64,000 nt of DNA from Sinorhizobium sojae CCBAU 05684 (GTDB lineage: Bacteria > Pseudomonadota > Alphaproteobacteria > Rhizobiales > Rhizobiaceae), in NCBI RefSeq assembly GCF_002288525.1, contig NZ_CP023068.1, positions 620,001 to 684,000 on the forward strand, in the 5' to 3' direction. This document shows positions 43,285-51,495 of the stretch, one piece after another. The first letter of the stretch is position 1. Every line of letters begins with the position of its first letter. The position numbers and the translations under genes are program-made. The notes under the pieces are model-generated. The model had not been told where the DNA came from. It saw nothing but the letters and a program-made list of their open reading frames with translations, and searched no databases.

Positions 43285-44077
43285 CGATGCGGAAGAGAAG
43301 TCGCTGCCGCCAAGTCGGGTAAAGCTCGACCGGCTGCGGCGCGAAGGTCAGGTGGCGCGCTCGAAGGAACTACCGGTGGCCGTTTCGGTGGTGGCGATCG
43401 CGCTCTACCTTTCCTGGGCGCTCGGCAGCGTCATCCGCGATTTCGCACATGTGTTCGATCTCGGCTTTCAGGCCTTGCAGTCGGCGGAGGCGCGAGCGAG
43501 GCCGGAGCTGCAGGCGGCAAGTCTCAGGGAAATGGGCCAGACGCTGCTTGGCATAGTGTGGCCGCCCTTGCTTCTCGGGCTCGCGGTCGTCTTCGTGGTG
43601 TCGATCATCGATGCGCAGGGATTGCCCGCCTCGATGAAGCATATGCGGATCGACTTCTCGCGCCTCAATCCGGCCGAGGGCTTCAAGAAGTTGTTTTCGC
43701 TCTCGAGCCTTGTGGAGTTTCTCAAGGGGGCCATCAAGCTTGCGCTGCTCGTCGTGACCGGCACCGGTGTGCTCCTCTATTTCCTCAATGCGATCTTCTG
43801 GTCACCGGTCTGCGGCGAAGCCTGCTCCTTGTCGGTGGCGGTGCATCTCGTCGGGACGATCGCGATCATTGCTGCCGGAATCATGCTGCTCGCCGCCTTC
43901 GTGGATATTCGCATCTCGCGCGCACTCTTCCGCCGCGAGCACCGCATGACGAAGACCGAGGCCCGGCGCGAGCACAAGGAAACCCAAGGCGACCCACATA
44001 TGAAATCGGCCCGCCGGCAGGTCGGCGCGGAGATGCGCAACGCTCCGCCTCGCAGGCAGGGCCCTGCCGGAGGGTAA
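43271..44077 (+). CDS. sctU: truncated type III secretion switch protein SctU, lacking the autocleavage domain
   Basis: A 268-residue SctU/FlhB-type protein starting with TTG at 43271. The membrane domain looks complete (VARSKELPVAVSVVAIALYL; IDFSRLNPAEGFKKLFSLSS; VDIRISRALFRREHRMTKTE), and the linker HKETQGDPHMKSARRQ is present. The frame stops at 44075-44077, just where the cytoplasmic SctU-C domain with its autocleaving NPTH motif should begin; intact homologues are about 350 residues. No NPTH is found in any forward frame up to 44300. After the stop the same frame stays open to about 44250, which hints at a decayed remainder. The truncation lies at the join with the methanol block, so export-substrate switching should be lost unless another sctU exists. 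Confidence 0.85.
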   Translation: MAKNDDAEEKSLPPSRVKLDRLRREGQVARSKELPVAVSVVAIALYLSWALGSVIRDFAHVFDLGFQALQSAEARARPELQAASLREMGQTLLGIVWPPLLLGLAVVFVVSIIDAQGLPASMKHMRIDFSRLNPAEGFKKLFSLSSLVEFLKGAIKLALLVVTGTGVLLYFLNAIFWSPVCGEACSLSVAVHLVGTIAIIAAGIMLLAAFVDIRISRALFRREHRMTKTEARREHKETQGDPHMKSARRQVGAEMRNAPPRRQGPAGG

Positions 44078-44299
44078 AGAACCGGCGGCCTCCGATGCAA
44101 GGCCGTGTATCCTGCGATTGCGTGTGGCGTAGGCGCAGCGCGCCAGTTCCATCCCGTCGTTGCCATGGGCGTGCGCCACCATTCCCGGTTTCCGTTTGAA
44201 ATTCAAGACATCTCGGTTAAGCTGACTGCCGCACCAGGAATTGCATAGATGCGATTGTCGTCGGAGATGGTGTATTCCCTTGAACAAGTGGGACGTGCG

Positions 44300-45529
44300 A
44301 TGCTCTACGTCCTCCTACGATTTGCATTCGCCCTCGTTGCGGCTTCCAGTCTCTCCAGCGCCGCTGCACAGGAGCCTTCCCACGGGACTACAGATGGGGC
44401 AGTCGAACAGGTCTCGGAGATCAAGGTAGGTTATCTTCGAGCCTATGCGCCGCAGCTAGCGCTTTCGGTTTTGGATGTGCCGCCGCGCGACGAAGGTGTC
44501 GCCGGGGCGGAGGTGGCCATCGGCGACAACAACACGACCGGTCGCTTCCTTGGGCAGAAGTTCACGCTGCATGTGTCGGAGGTAAAGCCGGATGCCGACG
44601 TGGTGCCGGCCTTCAACGAACTTGTGTCAAAGGGCGCTTCCTACATTCTCGCGGACCTCTCGGCGGCGCAGCTTCTGTCGATTGCCGACCTCGCTCGCGA
44701 CGAGGGTGTCCTTATCTTCAACGTAGGCGCCACGGACGACCTTCTGCGCGAGGAGGAGTGCCGGGCGAATGTTTTCCACACCGCACCGACGCGTACCATG
44801 CTCGCCGACGGACTGGCGCAATATCTGATCTGGAAACAGTGGCGCCGTTGGGTGTTGGTTCATGGCTCGCATGAGCGTGACAAGCTGTTCGCGGATGCGC
44901 TCCGCCGTGCCGCCACCCGCTTTGGCGGGGAGATTGTCGCCGAAAAGGAGTTTACCGACACTGGCACGGCGCGCCGGACCGACAGCGGTGTCGTCCAGAT
45001 CCAGCGGCAGATCCCCGTTTTCACGCAGGGGTTCCCCGATCACGATGTGCTGCTCGTGGCAGATGAGAGCGAAGTCTTTGGAACCTATGTGCCGTACCGC
45101 ACCTGGATTCCGCGCCCGGTAACCGGGACGGCCGGTCTGATTCCTTCCGCCTGGCATCCGGCCAGCGAGCAATGGGGTGGCACGCAGATACAGAACCGAT
45201 TCGCCAAGGCGAGCGGCAGAAGGATGCTATCGAAAGATATGGCCGCATGGACGGCGGGGCGGATAATCGGCGAGGCCGCCACCCGCACGCAAAGTGCAGA
45301 CCCGCAAAAGCTCGCGGCCTTCATTCGTGACGACGATTTCTCGGTCGCCGCTTTTAAAGGGCAGAAACTGACCTTCCGGAAGTGGAACTGGCAATTGCGC
45401 CAGCCAATCTTCCTGGGAGATGGCCGTTCCGTCGTGTCGACGTCGCCGCAGGAGGGATTCCTGCATCGCATCACAGACCTAGACACGCTTGGGATTGACC
45501 AGCCGGAGACCCGATGTGCGCTGAAATAG
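44300..45529 (+). CDS. periplasmic binding protein of PQQ-alcohol-dehydrogenase-linked ABC system (LutA-like)
   Basis: A protein of about 409 residues with a signal peptide (VLLRFAFALVAASSLSSAAA). It belongs to the branched-chain-amino-acid-type periplasmic binding family that accompanies PQQ alcohol dehydrogenases; in methylotrophs the equivalent protein is LutA of the lanthanide utilisation system. An upstream in-frame ATG at 44249 with an AGGAATTG site is an alternative start. It is followed by the beta-propeller, ABC ATPase and permease genes of the same system. Lanthanide or lanthanide-chelate binding is inferred from this context only. Confidence 0.75.
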   Translation: MLYVLLRFAFALVAASSLSSAAAQEPSHGTTDGAVEQVSEIKVGYLRAYAPQLALSVLDVPPRDEGVAGAEVAIGDNNTTGRFLGQKFTLHVSEVKPDADVVPAFNELVSKGASYILADLSAAQLLSIADLARDEGVLIFNVGATDDLLREEECRANVFHTAPTRTMLADGLAQYLIWKQWRRWVLVHGSHERDKLFADALRRAATRFGGEIVAEKEFTDTGTARRTDSGVVQIQRQIPVFTQGFPDHDVLLVADESEVFGTYVPYRTWIPRPVTGTAGLIPSAWHPASEQWGGTQIQNRFAKASGRRMLSKDMAAWTAGRIIGEAATRTQSADPQKLAAFIRDDDFSVAAFKGQKLTFRKWNWQLRQPIFLGDGRSVVSTSPQEGFLHRITDLDTLGIDQPETRCALK

Positions 45530-45549
45530 CATCAACCGGAGAGAGCCAG

Positions 45550-46527
45550 ATGCTACGAAGACTGACATTTCTCATGGCCGGACTTGTCATCGTGGCCAGC
45601 TTGGGGTCCCCGGCCTCCGCCCACTTGGTCTATGTCTCAAACGAGAGGGACAACACGGTGAGCGTCGTCGACTCGACTTTGATGGAGGTGGTCCGCACCA
45701 TCGATGTCGGCCAGCGGCCGCGCGGCATCACGATTTCGCATGACGGCAAGTTCATCTACCTGTGCGCAAGCGACGACGACACCATCCAGATCATCGACAC
45801 GGCCAACTACCAGATCGTGGGAACGCTGCCGTCCGGACCTGATCCCGAGCTGTTCGTCCTCTCTCCCGACGGGAAAACGCTTTATGTCGCCAATGAGGAC
45901 GACAATCTGGTTACAGTCATCGATCTTGAAAGCAGGAGTGTTGAAGCAGAAATACCCGTTGGCGTCGAACCCGAGGGAATGGGCATCAGCCCGGATGGGA
46001 GGGCGCTGGTCAACACCTCGGAAACGACCAACATGGCCCACTTCATCGACACCGAAACTAACGAGATCACGCATAATGTTCTCGTCGATTCACGGCCACG
46101 ATTCGCTGAGTTCAAGCCTGACAACTCGGAGGTTTGGGTCAGCTCCGAGATTGGTGGCACAGTATCCGTCATCGACAATGAGAGCCGCGAGATCAAGCAC
46201 AAGATCACCTTCGAGATTCCCGGCCTGCGCGCGGAATCGATCCAGCCGGTCGGCGTGCGCATCACAGCCGACGGAACGAAAGCCTATGTTGCACTCGGCC
46301 CTGCCAATCGCGTGGCCGTCGTCAACGCGAAGACGTACGAGGTCGAGGACTACGTGCTGGTTGGCCAGCGGGTCTGGCAGCTTGCCTTCACGCCCGACCA
46401 GAAAATGATCGTCAGCACCAACGGCGTTTCGAACGACATCACGTTCATCGACGTTGCCACGGATGAGGCAATTCAGTCGGTGACTGTCGGTGCGCTGCCC
46501 TGGGGTGTCGTCGTCCACCCGAACTGA
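45550..46527 (+). CDS. periplasmic YVTN beta-propeller protein of the XoxF-associated cluster
   Basis: A 325-residue exported protein with a signal peptide (MAGLVIVASLGSPASA) and about seven YVTN-type beta-propeller blades; each blade has the pattern seen in LVYVSNERDNTVSVVDS and GKTLYVANEDDNLVTVIDLE. This is the beta-propeller family linked to PQQ-dependent catabolism (comparable with the exported Lut protein in methylotrophs). The role may be metal or cofactor delivery to the dehydrogenase. The start at 45550 follows GGAGAGCCAG. Confidence 0.8.
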   Translation: MLRRLTFLMAGLVIVASLGSPASAHLVYVSNERDNTVSVVDSTLMEVVRTIDVGQRPRGITISHDGKFIYLCASDDDTIQIIDTANYQIVGTLPSGPDPELFVLSPDGKTLYVANEDDNLVTVIDLESRSVEAEIPVGVEPEGMGISPDGRALVNTSETTNMAHFIDTETNEITHNVLVDSRPRFAEFKPDNSEVWVSSEIGGTVSVIDNESREIKHKITFEIPGLRAESIQPVGVRITADGTKAYVALGPANRVAVVNAKTYEVEDYVLVGQRVWQLAFTPDQKMIVSTNGVSNDITFIDVATDEAIQSVTVGALPWGVVVHPN

Positions 46528-46560
46528 CGCACCTGAGAAGGGGTGGCAAAGGAGGAGGAG

Positions 46561-47043
46561 ATGCAGAGATATCGTTTGTTCGCGCTTGTCGCGTCGTTCG
46601 CGGTAGTCTGCCTGGTGACGCCCGGCGTCGCGCAGGAGGGAGATGACGCCGAGGACGCAGCAGCGCGATCGGCTCCGGCCGCCGAGCAGGTGACGCGGGC
46701 CAGCAAGGATATCCCTGAATTGATCCTCGGTTCGAAGGACGACCAGTTCACCGTCAATCAAAAGGATTTTGAGTTGGTCGCCGGTCAAGGGTATCGCTGG
46801 AAGATATCGGCCGCGGGCGGCCTCGAATACAAGTTTCATACCGACCTCTTCCGCAATGTGTGGATGAACCAGATTGTCATCAACGATCTCGAGGTACACA
46901 TGAACGGCGCCCCGGCCTGGCTCGAATACGATGCGGACGGTACCATCCAGGTCCAGTTCAGCACCGTGCGTCCGGGCGTCTACACCTGGTCGGTGCCTGA
47001 TCTCGCCGAGAGAGGTATGCAAGGAACGATTACCATCAAATAG
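46561..47043 (+). CDS. small periplasmic protein of the Lut-like cluster, possibly cupredoxin-like
   Basis: A 160-residue exported protein with a signal peptide (RLFALVASFAVVCLVTPGVA) and an acidic linker. The C-terminal 100 residues are strand-rich (DDQFTVNQKDFELVAGQGYR, GLEYKFHTDLFRNVWMNQIV, GTIQVQFSTVRPGVYTWSVP) in the manner of a cupredoxin-like sandwich. No clear copper ligand set is visible. The start at 46561 follows GGAGGAGG. It sits between the beta-propeller and ATPase genes. Acidic residues and position make lanthanide or copper binding plausible but unproven. Confidence 0.65.
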   Translation: MQRYRLFALVASFAVVCLVTPGVAQEGDDAEDAAARSAPAAEQVTRASKDIPELILGSKDDQFTVNQKDFELVAGQGYRWKISAAGGLEYKFHTDLFRNVWMNQIVINDLEVHMNGAPAWLEYDADGTIQVQFSTVRPGVYTWSVPDLAERGMQGTITIK

Positions 47044-47088
47044 GCTTGGGTACGGACTGGATTCTTGGTTGGAGTAGAAAACGGCACT

Positions 47089-47877
47089 ATGCAACATGTG
47101 ATGGCCAATGATGGAGTGAGTGTGCCTGCCGCACTCGAGGTGTCGGCAGTCAGTCATTTCTACGGCAAGAAGCAGGCCCTGGATGACATTTCCTTTTCAG
47201 TTGCTCCGGGCCGCTTCGCCGTCCTGCTCGGCCTCAACGGCGCCGGCAAGACGACCCTGTTCTCGTTGATCAGCAATCTCTACGACACGCGCCGCGGGGC
47301 GATCCGCATCTTCGGTCATGATGTCAGCCGCGAGCCGGGCGAGGCGCTGCGTCGGCTGGGCGTCGTGTTCCAGGCACGTACGCTCGATCTCGATCTCAGC
47401 GTCCGCCAAAATCTCTCCTATCACGCATCGCTGCACGGCATCGGTCGGGCCGAGGCGCTGTCGCGGATCGAAGCGCTGCTTGCTCAGATGGACATGAGCG
47501 ACCGCCTGCACGATAAGGCACGGAGCCTCTCCGGCGGGCAGATGCGCCGCATCGAAATTGCGCGGGCGCTACTGCATCGGCCGCCGCTGCTGCTGCTCGA
47601 CGAGCCGACCGTAGGGCTGGACATACAGTCGCGCGCCGAGATTCTTGCCACCATCCGTGAGCTCGTGCGTACCGAGGGTATCAGCGTCTTCTGGGCGACC
47701 CATCTTATCGATGAGGTCGAAGGCACCGACCACGTGGTCATACTCGACAGGGGCACGGTTCTAGCCGACGGCAGGGTCGATGACGTCGTCCATTCCAGTG
47801 GCGCCACCGACATTGGCGGGGCTTTCGCTCTGCTGACCGGTGTCGCGTCGGTCCCAGCGGGGGAAGCGCAACAATGA
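47089..47877 (+). CDS. ABC transporter ATP-binding protein, PQQ-dehydrogenase-linked (LutE-like)
   Basis: A 262-residue ABC-2-type ATPase with Walker A GLNGAGKTT, signature LSGGQMRRIEIARALLHRPP, Walker B LLLLDEPTVGLD and the switch histidine in VFWATHLIDEVEGTD. The start at 47089 is one of several in frame (TTG at 47065, ATG at 47101). It pairs with the permease at 47874, overlapping by ATGA. This ATPase family is fixed next to PQQ alcohol dehydrogenases and corresponds to LutE in the methylotroph lanthanide transporter. Confidence 0.87.
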   Translation: MQHVMANDGVSVPAALEVSAVSHFYGKKQALDDISFSVAPGRFAVLLGLNGAGKTTLFSLISNLYDTRRGAIRIFGHDVSREPGEALRRLGVVFQARTLDLDLSVRQNLSYHASLHGIGRAEALSRIEALLAQMDMSDRLHDKARSLSGGQMRRIEIARALLHRPPLLLLDEPTVGLDIQSRAEILATIRELVRTEGISVFWATHLIDEVEGTDHVVILDRGTVLADGRVDDVVHSSGATDIGGAFALLTGVASVPAGEAQQ

Positions 47878-48746
47878 CCGTGCAATCTGTCGCGGGCCGC
47901 ATTCCGGCCGGGGCCAACGCGCAGCGAGGTTTCCGCGTCCGTCAATATTTGGTCTGCCTGAAAGGGATTCTTTTCCGGGAGGGCCTTCGTTTTCTCAATC
48001 AACGAGAGCGCTTCGTCTCGTCGCTGGTCCGTCCGCTTTTGTGGCTCTTCATCTTCGCCGCTGGTTTCCGGCAGGTGCTTGGTGTCTCCATCATCCCGCC
48101 CTACAAGACCTATGTGATGTACGAGGTCTACATCACTCCCGGTCTCTGCGGCATGATCCTGTTGTTCAGCGGCATGCAGTCCTCGCTCTCCATGGTCTAT
48201 GACCGGGAGATGGGAAACATGCGGACCCTGCTGGTCAGCCCGTTTCCGCGCTGGTTCCTGCTGTCGTCGAAGCTGCTCGCCGGCGTCACCGTATCGATCA
48301 TGCAGGTCTATGCTTTTCTGGCCGTCGCCTGGTTCTGGGGAGTCAGGCCACCATGGACCGGCTATCTGCTGATGCTACCGGCGCTGTTCCTGGCGGGCAT
48401 GATGCTTTGTTCGCTCGGCATGCTCCTGTCGTCGATGATCAAGCAACTGGAGAATTTCGCGGGCATCATGAACTTCGTGATCTTCCCGATGTATTTTGCC
48501 TCGCCCGCGCTCTACCCGCTGTGGCGAATTCAGGAGTCGAGTCCGCTTCTCCACACGATCTGCCTGGCGAATCCGTTCACCTATGCGGTCGAGTTGATCC
48601 GCTTCGCCCTCTATGGGCAGCTTGACTGGGGATCGCTCATGGTTGTGGTGAGCGCCACGGTATTGTTTCTGGGCGGTGCGATTCTCGCTTATGATCCGTC
48701 GAAGGGATTGCTCAGTCGCAGGCAGGATATGGGAGGAAATGCCTAA
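47874..48746 (+). CDS. ABC-2 type permease, PQQ-dehydrogenase-linked (LutF-like)
   Basis: A 290-residue ABC-2 permease with six hydrophobic segments and the conserved MYDREMGNMRTLLVSPFPRWFLL-type cytoplasmic loop near residue 115. It belongs to the permease family that travels with PQQ alcohol dehydrogenases and corresponds to LutF. ABC-2 permeases usually export, so how it acts with a periplasmic binding protein is a known puzzle of this system. It overlaps the ATPase (ATGA) and the next gene (TAATG). Confidence 0.87.
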   Translation: MTVQSVAGRIPAGANAQRGFRVRQYLVCLKGILFREGLRFLNQRERFVSSLVRPLLWLFIFAAGFRQVLGVSIIPPYKTYVMYEVYITPGLCGMILLFSGMQSSLSMVYDREMGNMRTLLVSPFPRWFLLSSKLLAGVTVSIMQVYAFLAVAWFWGVRPPWTGYLLMLPALFLAGMMLCSLGMLLSSMIKQLENFAGIMNFVIFPMYFASPALYPLWRIQESSPLLHTICLANPFTYAVELIRFALYGQLDWGSLMVVVSATVLFLGGAILAYDPSKGLLSRRQDMGGNA

Positions 48747-49375
48747 TGTGGTGGCTGTCCCTGAGGCGCATCATCCCTGTGGCGCTAGTCGCGGCCATTG
48801 CGTCCCCGGCTTCGGCCGCCCAGGGGGACGACCCGGATTGGCCGTGTATCCAGCGCAAGGTTCCGACGCTTTCGCTCGGCCAGATATGGGCAGGCTCGGA
48901 ACTGCCGGACGCTGCCGCCGATTGGTCCAAGGATGCGGCTATTGCTGCCCTGGTGACAGAATTGGCGGCGCGGCGCGTCCCGCTGGCGCAGGCCCAGCAG
49001 AAGATCAGGGAGTATGCGGAAAGTCTCCCTGATGGCGAGAGGAAGCCGCGCATGCACATGCTCGTGCAGGGGCTGTTCGATCTTCTGAACCGGGAACGCT
49101 CGCAAATCATCGCCGGCATCGCGCGCTACGCACACAAGCAGAGGGACATGGCGCAATTCCTGCGGCAGGAGGCTTCTGCCGTGGACGCTTTGCGGGACAA
49201 GGCCGATGCCGATCCGAACGAACTCGAACTGCGGAACAACCGGCTTGCGTTTCAGACGCGTATCTTTCAGGAGCGCGCGCGATCATTGAGCTATGTCTGC
49301 GAGGTGCCGACGCTCCTTGAGCAGCGCCTGTTTGCGCTAGCCAAGACGATCTCGGAGGTGCTGGAAGCCAACTGA
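48746..49375 (+). CDS. exported protein of the Lut-like cluster, unknown function
   Basis: A 209-residue protein with a signal peptide (VALVAAIASPASAAQGDD). The mature part is mostly helical, with one early Cys and a second near the C-terminus (DWPCIQRKVP; LSYVCEVPTLLEQRLFALAK), which could form a disulfide. Its place directly after the permease matches LutG in the methylotroph cluster, an exported protein of unknown role. The start shares a base with the permease stop. Confidence 0.72.
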   Translation: MWWLSLRRIIPVALVAAIASPASAAQGDDPDWPCIQRKVPTLSLGQIWAGSELPDAAADWSKDAAIAALVTELAARRVPLAQAQQKIREYAESLPDGERKPRMHMLVQGLFDLLNRERSQIIAGIARYAHKQRDMAQFLRQEASAVDALRDKADADPNELELRNNRLAFQTRIFQERARSLSYVCEVPTLLEQRLFALAKTISEVLEAN

Positions 49376-49681
49376 CCCGCTCTGCCGGTCCGGGACGGCT
49401 TGGCTGAATAATTGACGCCCGTTTTCCGCCCGCGTATCCTCGTCGCGGGCTTTCCGCCAGGGCGCCGCGCGTCATATCGGACGCGGATGTGTCCCCGGAT
49501 CGAAGTCGATTTTTGGAGACATGCAGGAGGTGCTCGTTTGAACCTCTTCGATCTCGTTGACATCGGCGCCGCCGGGATCGCAAATTGATGGGAAAATCAT
49601 GCGGCGCTGGTGGTCGCGCATTTCCCCCGAACCGGGCCGGGAAATTCGGCCTTGCCGTGAGATCCATTGGGAGGTGGCAAT
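49376..49681. other. intergenic region before the second ABC transporter
   Basis: About 306 bp with no convincing gene. It separates the Lut-like genes from the second transporter and probably contains its promoter. A minus-strand frame of 42 codons (about 49472-49600) has no ribosome site or family match and is not called. Confidence 0.45.
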
Positions 49682-50674
49682 ATGAATATATCGCGGCGCG
49701 GGTTTTGTGGCGTGGGTCTGTTGGCTGCGGCAAGCTCCCTGGGCTTTCACGCCTTTGCAAATCCATCCGCTCGCAAGGTCCGGGTGGGTGTCCTGAAGTT
49801 CGGTACGGTGAACTGGGAGCTCGACACCATCAAGCACCATCAATTCGACGCGGCCAACGGGGTCGATGTTGAAGTGGTCTATTTCGCCGGCGAGGACGCC
49901 ACCAACGTCGCCATGCTGGCAGGCGACCTGGATGTTATCGTTTCGGACTGGTTGTGGGTGTCGCGCCAGCGTTCGGAGGGCGAAGACCTCACGCTTGCGC
50001 CATATTCGACCGCCGTTGGCGCGATCATGGTCAGGGAGGACGCACGAATTCATGGCATCCCCGACCTTGTGGGAAAGAAAGTCGGCGTGGCGGGCGGGGC
50101 GCTCGACAAGAGCTGGCTTCTGATACAGGGACTGGCACAGCGCGACCATAAGATAGATCTTGCCAATGAGGCCGAGATCGTCTTCGGCGCGCCGCCCCTT
50201 CTGTCCGAAAAGGCTCTCTCCGGCGAGCTCGATGCGGTCTTGAACTTCTGGCATTTCTGCGCGCGGCTGGAAGCAAGCGGCTTTCGTCGGCTGATCGGTG
50301 CCGACGGCGCAGCCAAGGCACTCGGGGCCTCAGGACCGGTCTCGGCGCTCGGATACGTGTTCCACGAAAACTGGGCGACGGAAAACCGGGATGCGGCGAT
50401 GGGCTTTGTCAGGGCAAGCGCGGCGGCGAAGAAGCTTCTGGCTGAATCCGATGCCGAATGGGAGCGCTTGGCCCCTATCATGCGGGCCGAAGGCAGGGAG
50501 CTCGAGGTGCTACGCGATCGTTATCGCGAAGGCATTCCCAACCGACCTCTTGCAGAAGAAGAGAGCGATGCCGCCAAGCTGTACGACATTCTCGCGGACA
50601 TCGGCGGTGAGAAACTCGTCGGCGAGGCGCGGCAGATGGCTCCCGGGACTTTCTGGGCTGCACTGAAGACATGA
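49682..50674 (+). CDS. ABC transporter substrate-binding protein (NitT/TauT-like, Tat signal)
   Basis: A 330-residue periplasmic protein with a twin-arginine signal (MNISRRGFCGVGLLAAASSL). The binding-protein core is NitT/TauT/SsuA-like (VRVGVLKFGTVNWELDTIKH; GVAGGALDKSWLLIQGLAQR; LSGELDAVLNFWHFCARLEA). Tat export suggests that it folds, perhaps with a cofactor, before export. The start follows GGGAGGTGGCAAT. It begins a three-gene importer within the methanol block; the substrate is unknown, with a cofactor, metal chelate or carbon-one compound as candidates by context. Confidence 0.85.
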   Translation: MNISRRGFCGVGLLAAASSLGFHAFANPSARKVRVGVLKFGTVNWELDTIKHHQFDAANGVDVEVVYFAGEDATNVAMLAGDLDVIVSDWLWVSRQRSEGEDLTLAPYSTAVGAIMVREDARIHGIPDLVGKKVGVAGGALDKSWLLIQGLAQRDHKIDLANEAEIVFGAPPLLSEKALSGELDAVLNFWHFCARLEASGFRRLIGADGAAKALGASGPVSALGYVFHENWATENRDAAMGFVRASAAAKKLLAESDAEWERLAPIMRAEGRELEVLRDRYREGIPNRPLAEEESDAAKLYDILADIGGEKLVGEARQMAPGTFWAALKT

Positions 50675-51495
50675 GAGCGGGACTTGGATCGGGAAACAGA
50701 GGCTCTGCAGTTCGGCGCGCGCGCACCGTCCTACGCGGTATTGGCCCCGTCCTGCCTGTGGCCACGGTCGCGCTGTCGCTGGCCGGGCTCTGCCTGCTCT
50801 GGAGCCTCGCGGCCGGGTTCTGGCCGAGCCGAGCGTTTCCGCCGCCGCTCGAGGTCTGGCGCGTGCTCGTTAAGGAGGCTGCGAGCGGCGACCTCAGCTA
50901 TCACCTGGCAATGACGCTCTGGCGGGTCGCGGCGGCGTATGTCGTTGCCATGATCCTGGGGTCGGTTATCGGTGTCCTGCTCGGGACGCATAGGCGGGCG
51001 GACGCCTTCTTCAATCCGTGGCTGATTCTCTTCCTCAATCTTCCGGCACTTGTCGTTATCGTACTCGCCTATATCTGGTTCGGCCTGTCGGAGTCAGCCG
51101 CGATCGGCGCCGTTGCCATTAACAAGATACCCAATGTGGTCGTCACGATGCGCGAGGGGGCGCGTGCGCTCGATTTCCGATATGCCGAAATGGCGGTGGT
51201 CTATCGGCTGGGTCCGCTCGACTATCTCCGCCACATTCTGATGCCGCAGTTGCAGCCCTATTTCGCGGCTGCCTCACGCTCCGGCATTGCACTGATCTGG
51301 AAGATCGTCCTCGTTGTCGAACTGCTCGGTCGCTCGAGCGGTGTCGGCTTTCAGATCTATCTCTACTTCCAGATATTCGATGTTGCCGCCATCCTTGCCT
51401 ACACCCTGGCTTTCGTGGCCATCATGCTGTTGATCGAACTCCTTCTGGTGCAACCCTTTGAACGACATGCAACCCGCTGGCGTCGCCCCGCTTAA
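50671..51495 (+). CDS. ABC transporter permease (SsuC/TauC-like)
   Basis: A 274-residue inner-membrane permease with six helices and the coupling loop EGARALDFRYAEMAVVYRLG before PLDYLRHILMPQLQPYF, as in nitrate/sulfonate/taurine-type importers. It overlaps the binding-protein stop by four bases and the ATPase start by about 29 bases. It would form a homodimeric channel for the substrate captured by the Tat-exported binding protein. Confidence 0.87.
   Translation: MRAGLGSGNRGSAVRRARTVLRGIGPVLPVATVALSLAGLCLLWSLAAGFWPSRAFPPPLEVWRVLVKEAASGDLSYHLAMTLWRVAAAYVVAMILGSVIGVLLGTHRRADAFFNPWLILFLNLPALVVIVLAYIWFGLSESAAIGAVAINKIPNVVVTMREGARALDFRYAEMAVVYRLGPLDYLRHILMPQLQPYFAAASRSGIALIWKIVLVVELLGRSSGVGFQIYLYFQIFDVAAILAYTLAFVAIMLLIELLLVQPFERHATRWRRPA

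Noticed and set aside
49472-49600. 42-codon minus-strand frame with two cysteines, considered as a small peptide or pqqA-like gene
   Set aside because: It lacks the conserved Glu and Tyr arrangement of PqqA and has no ribosome site; no other pqq gene is nearby.
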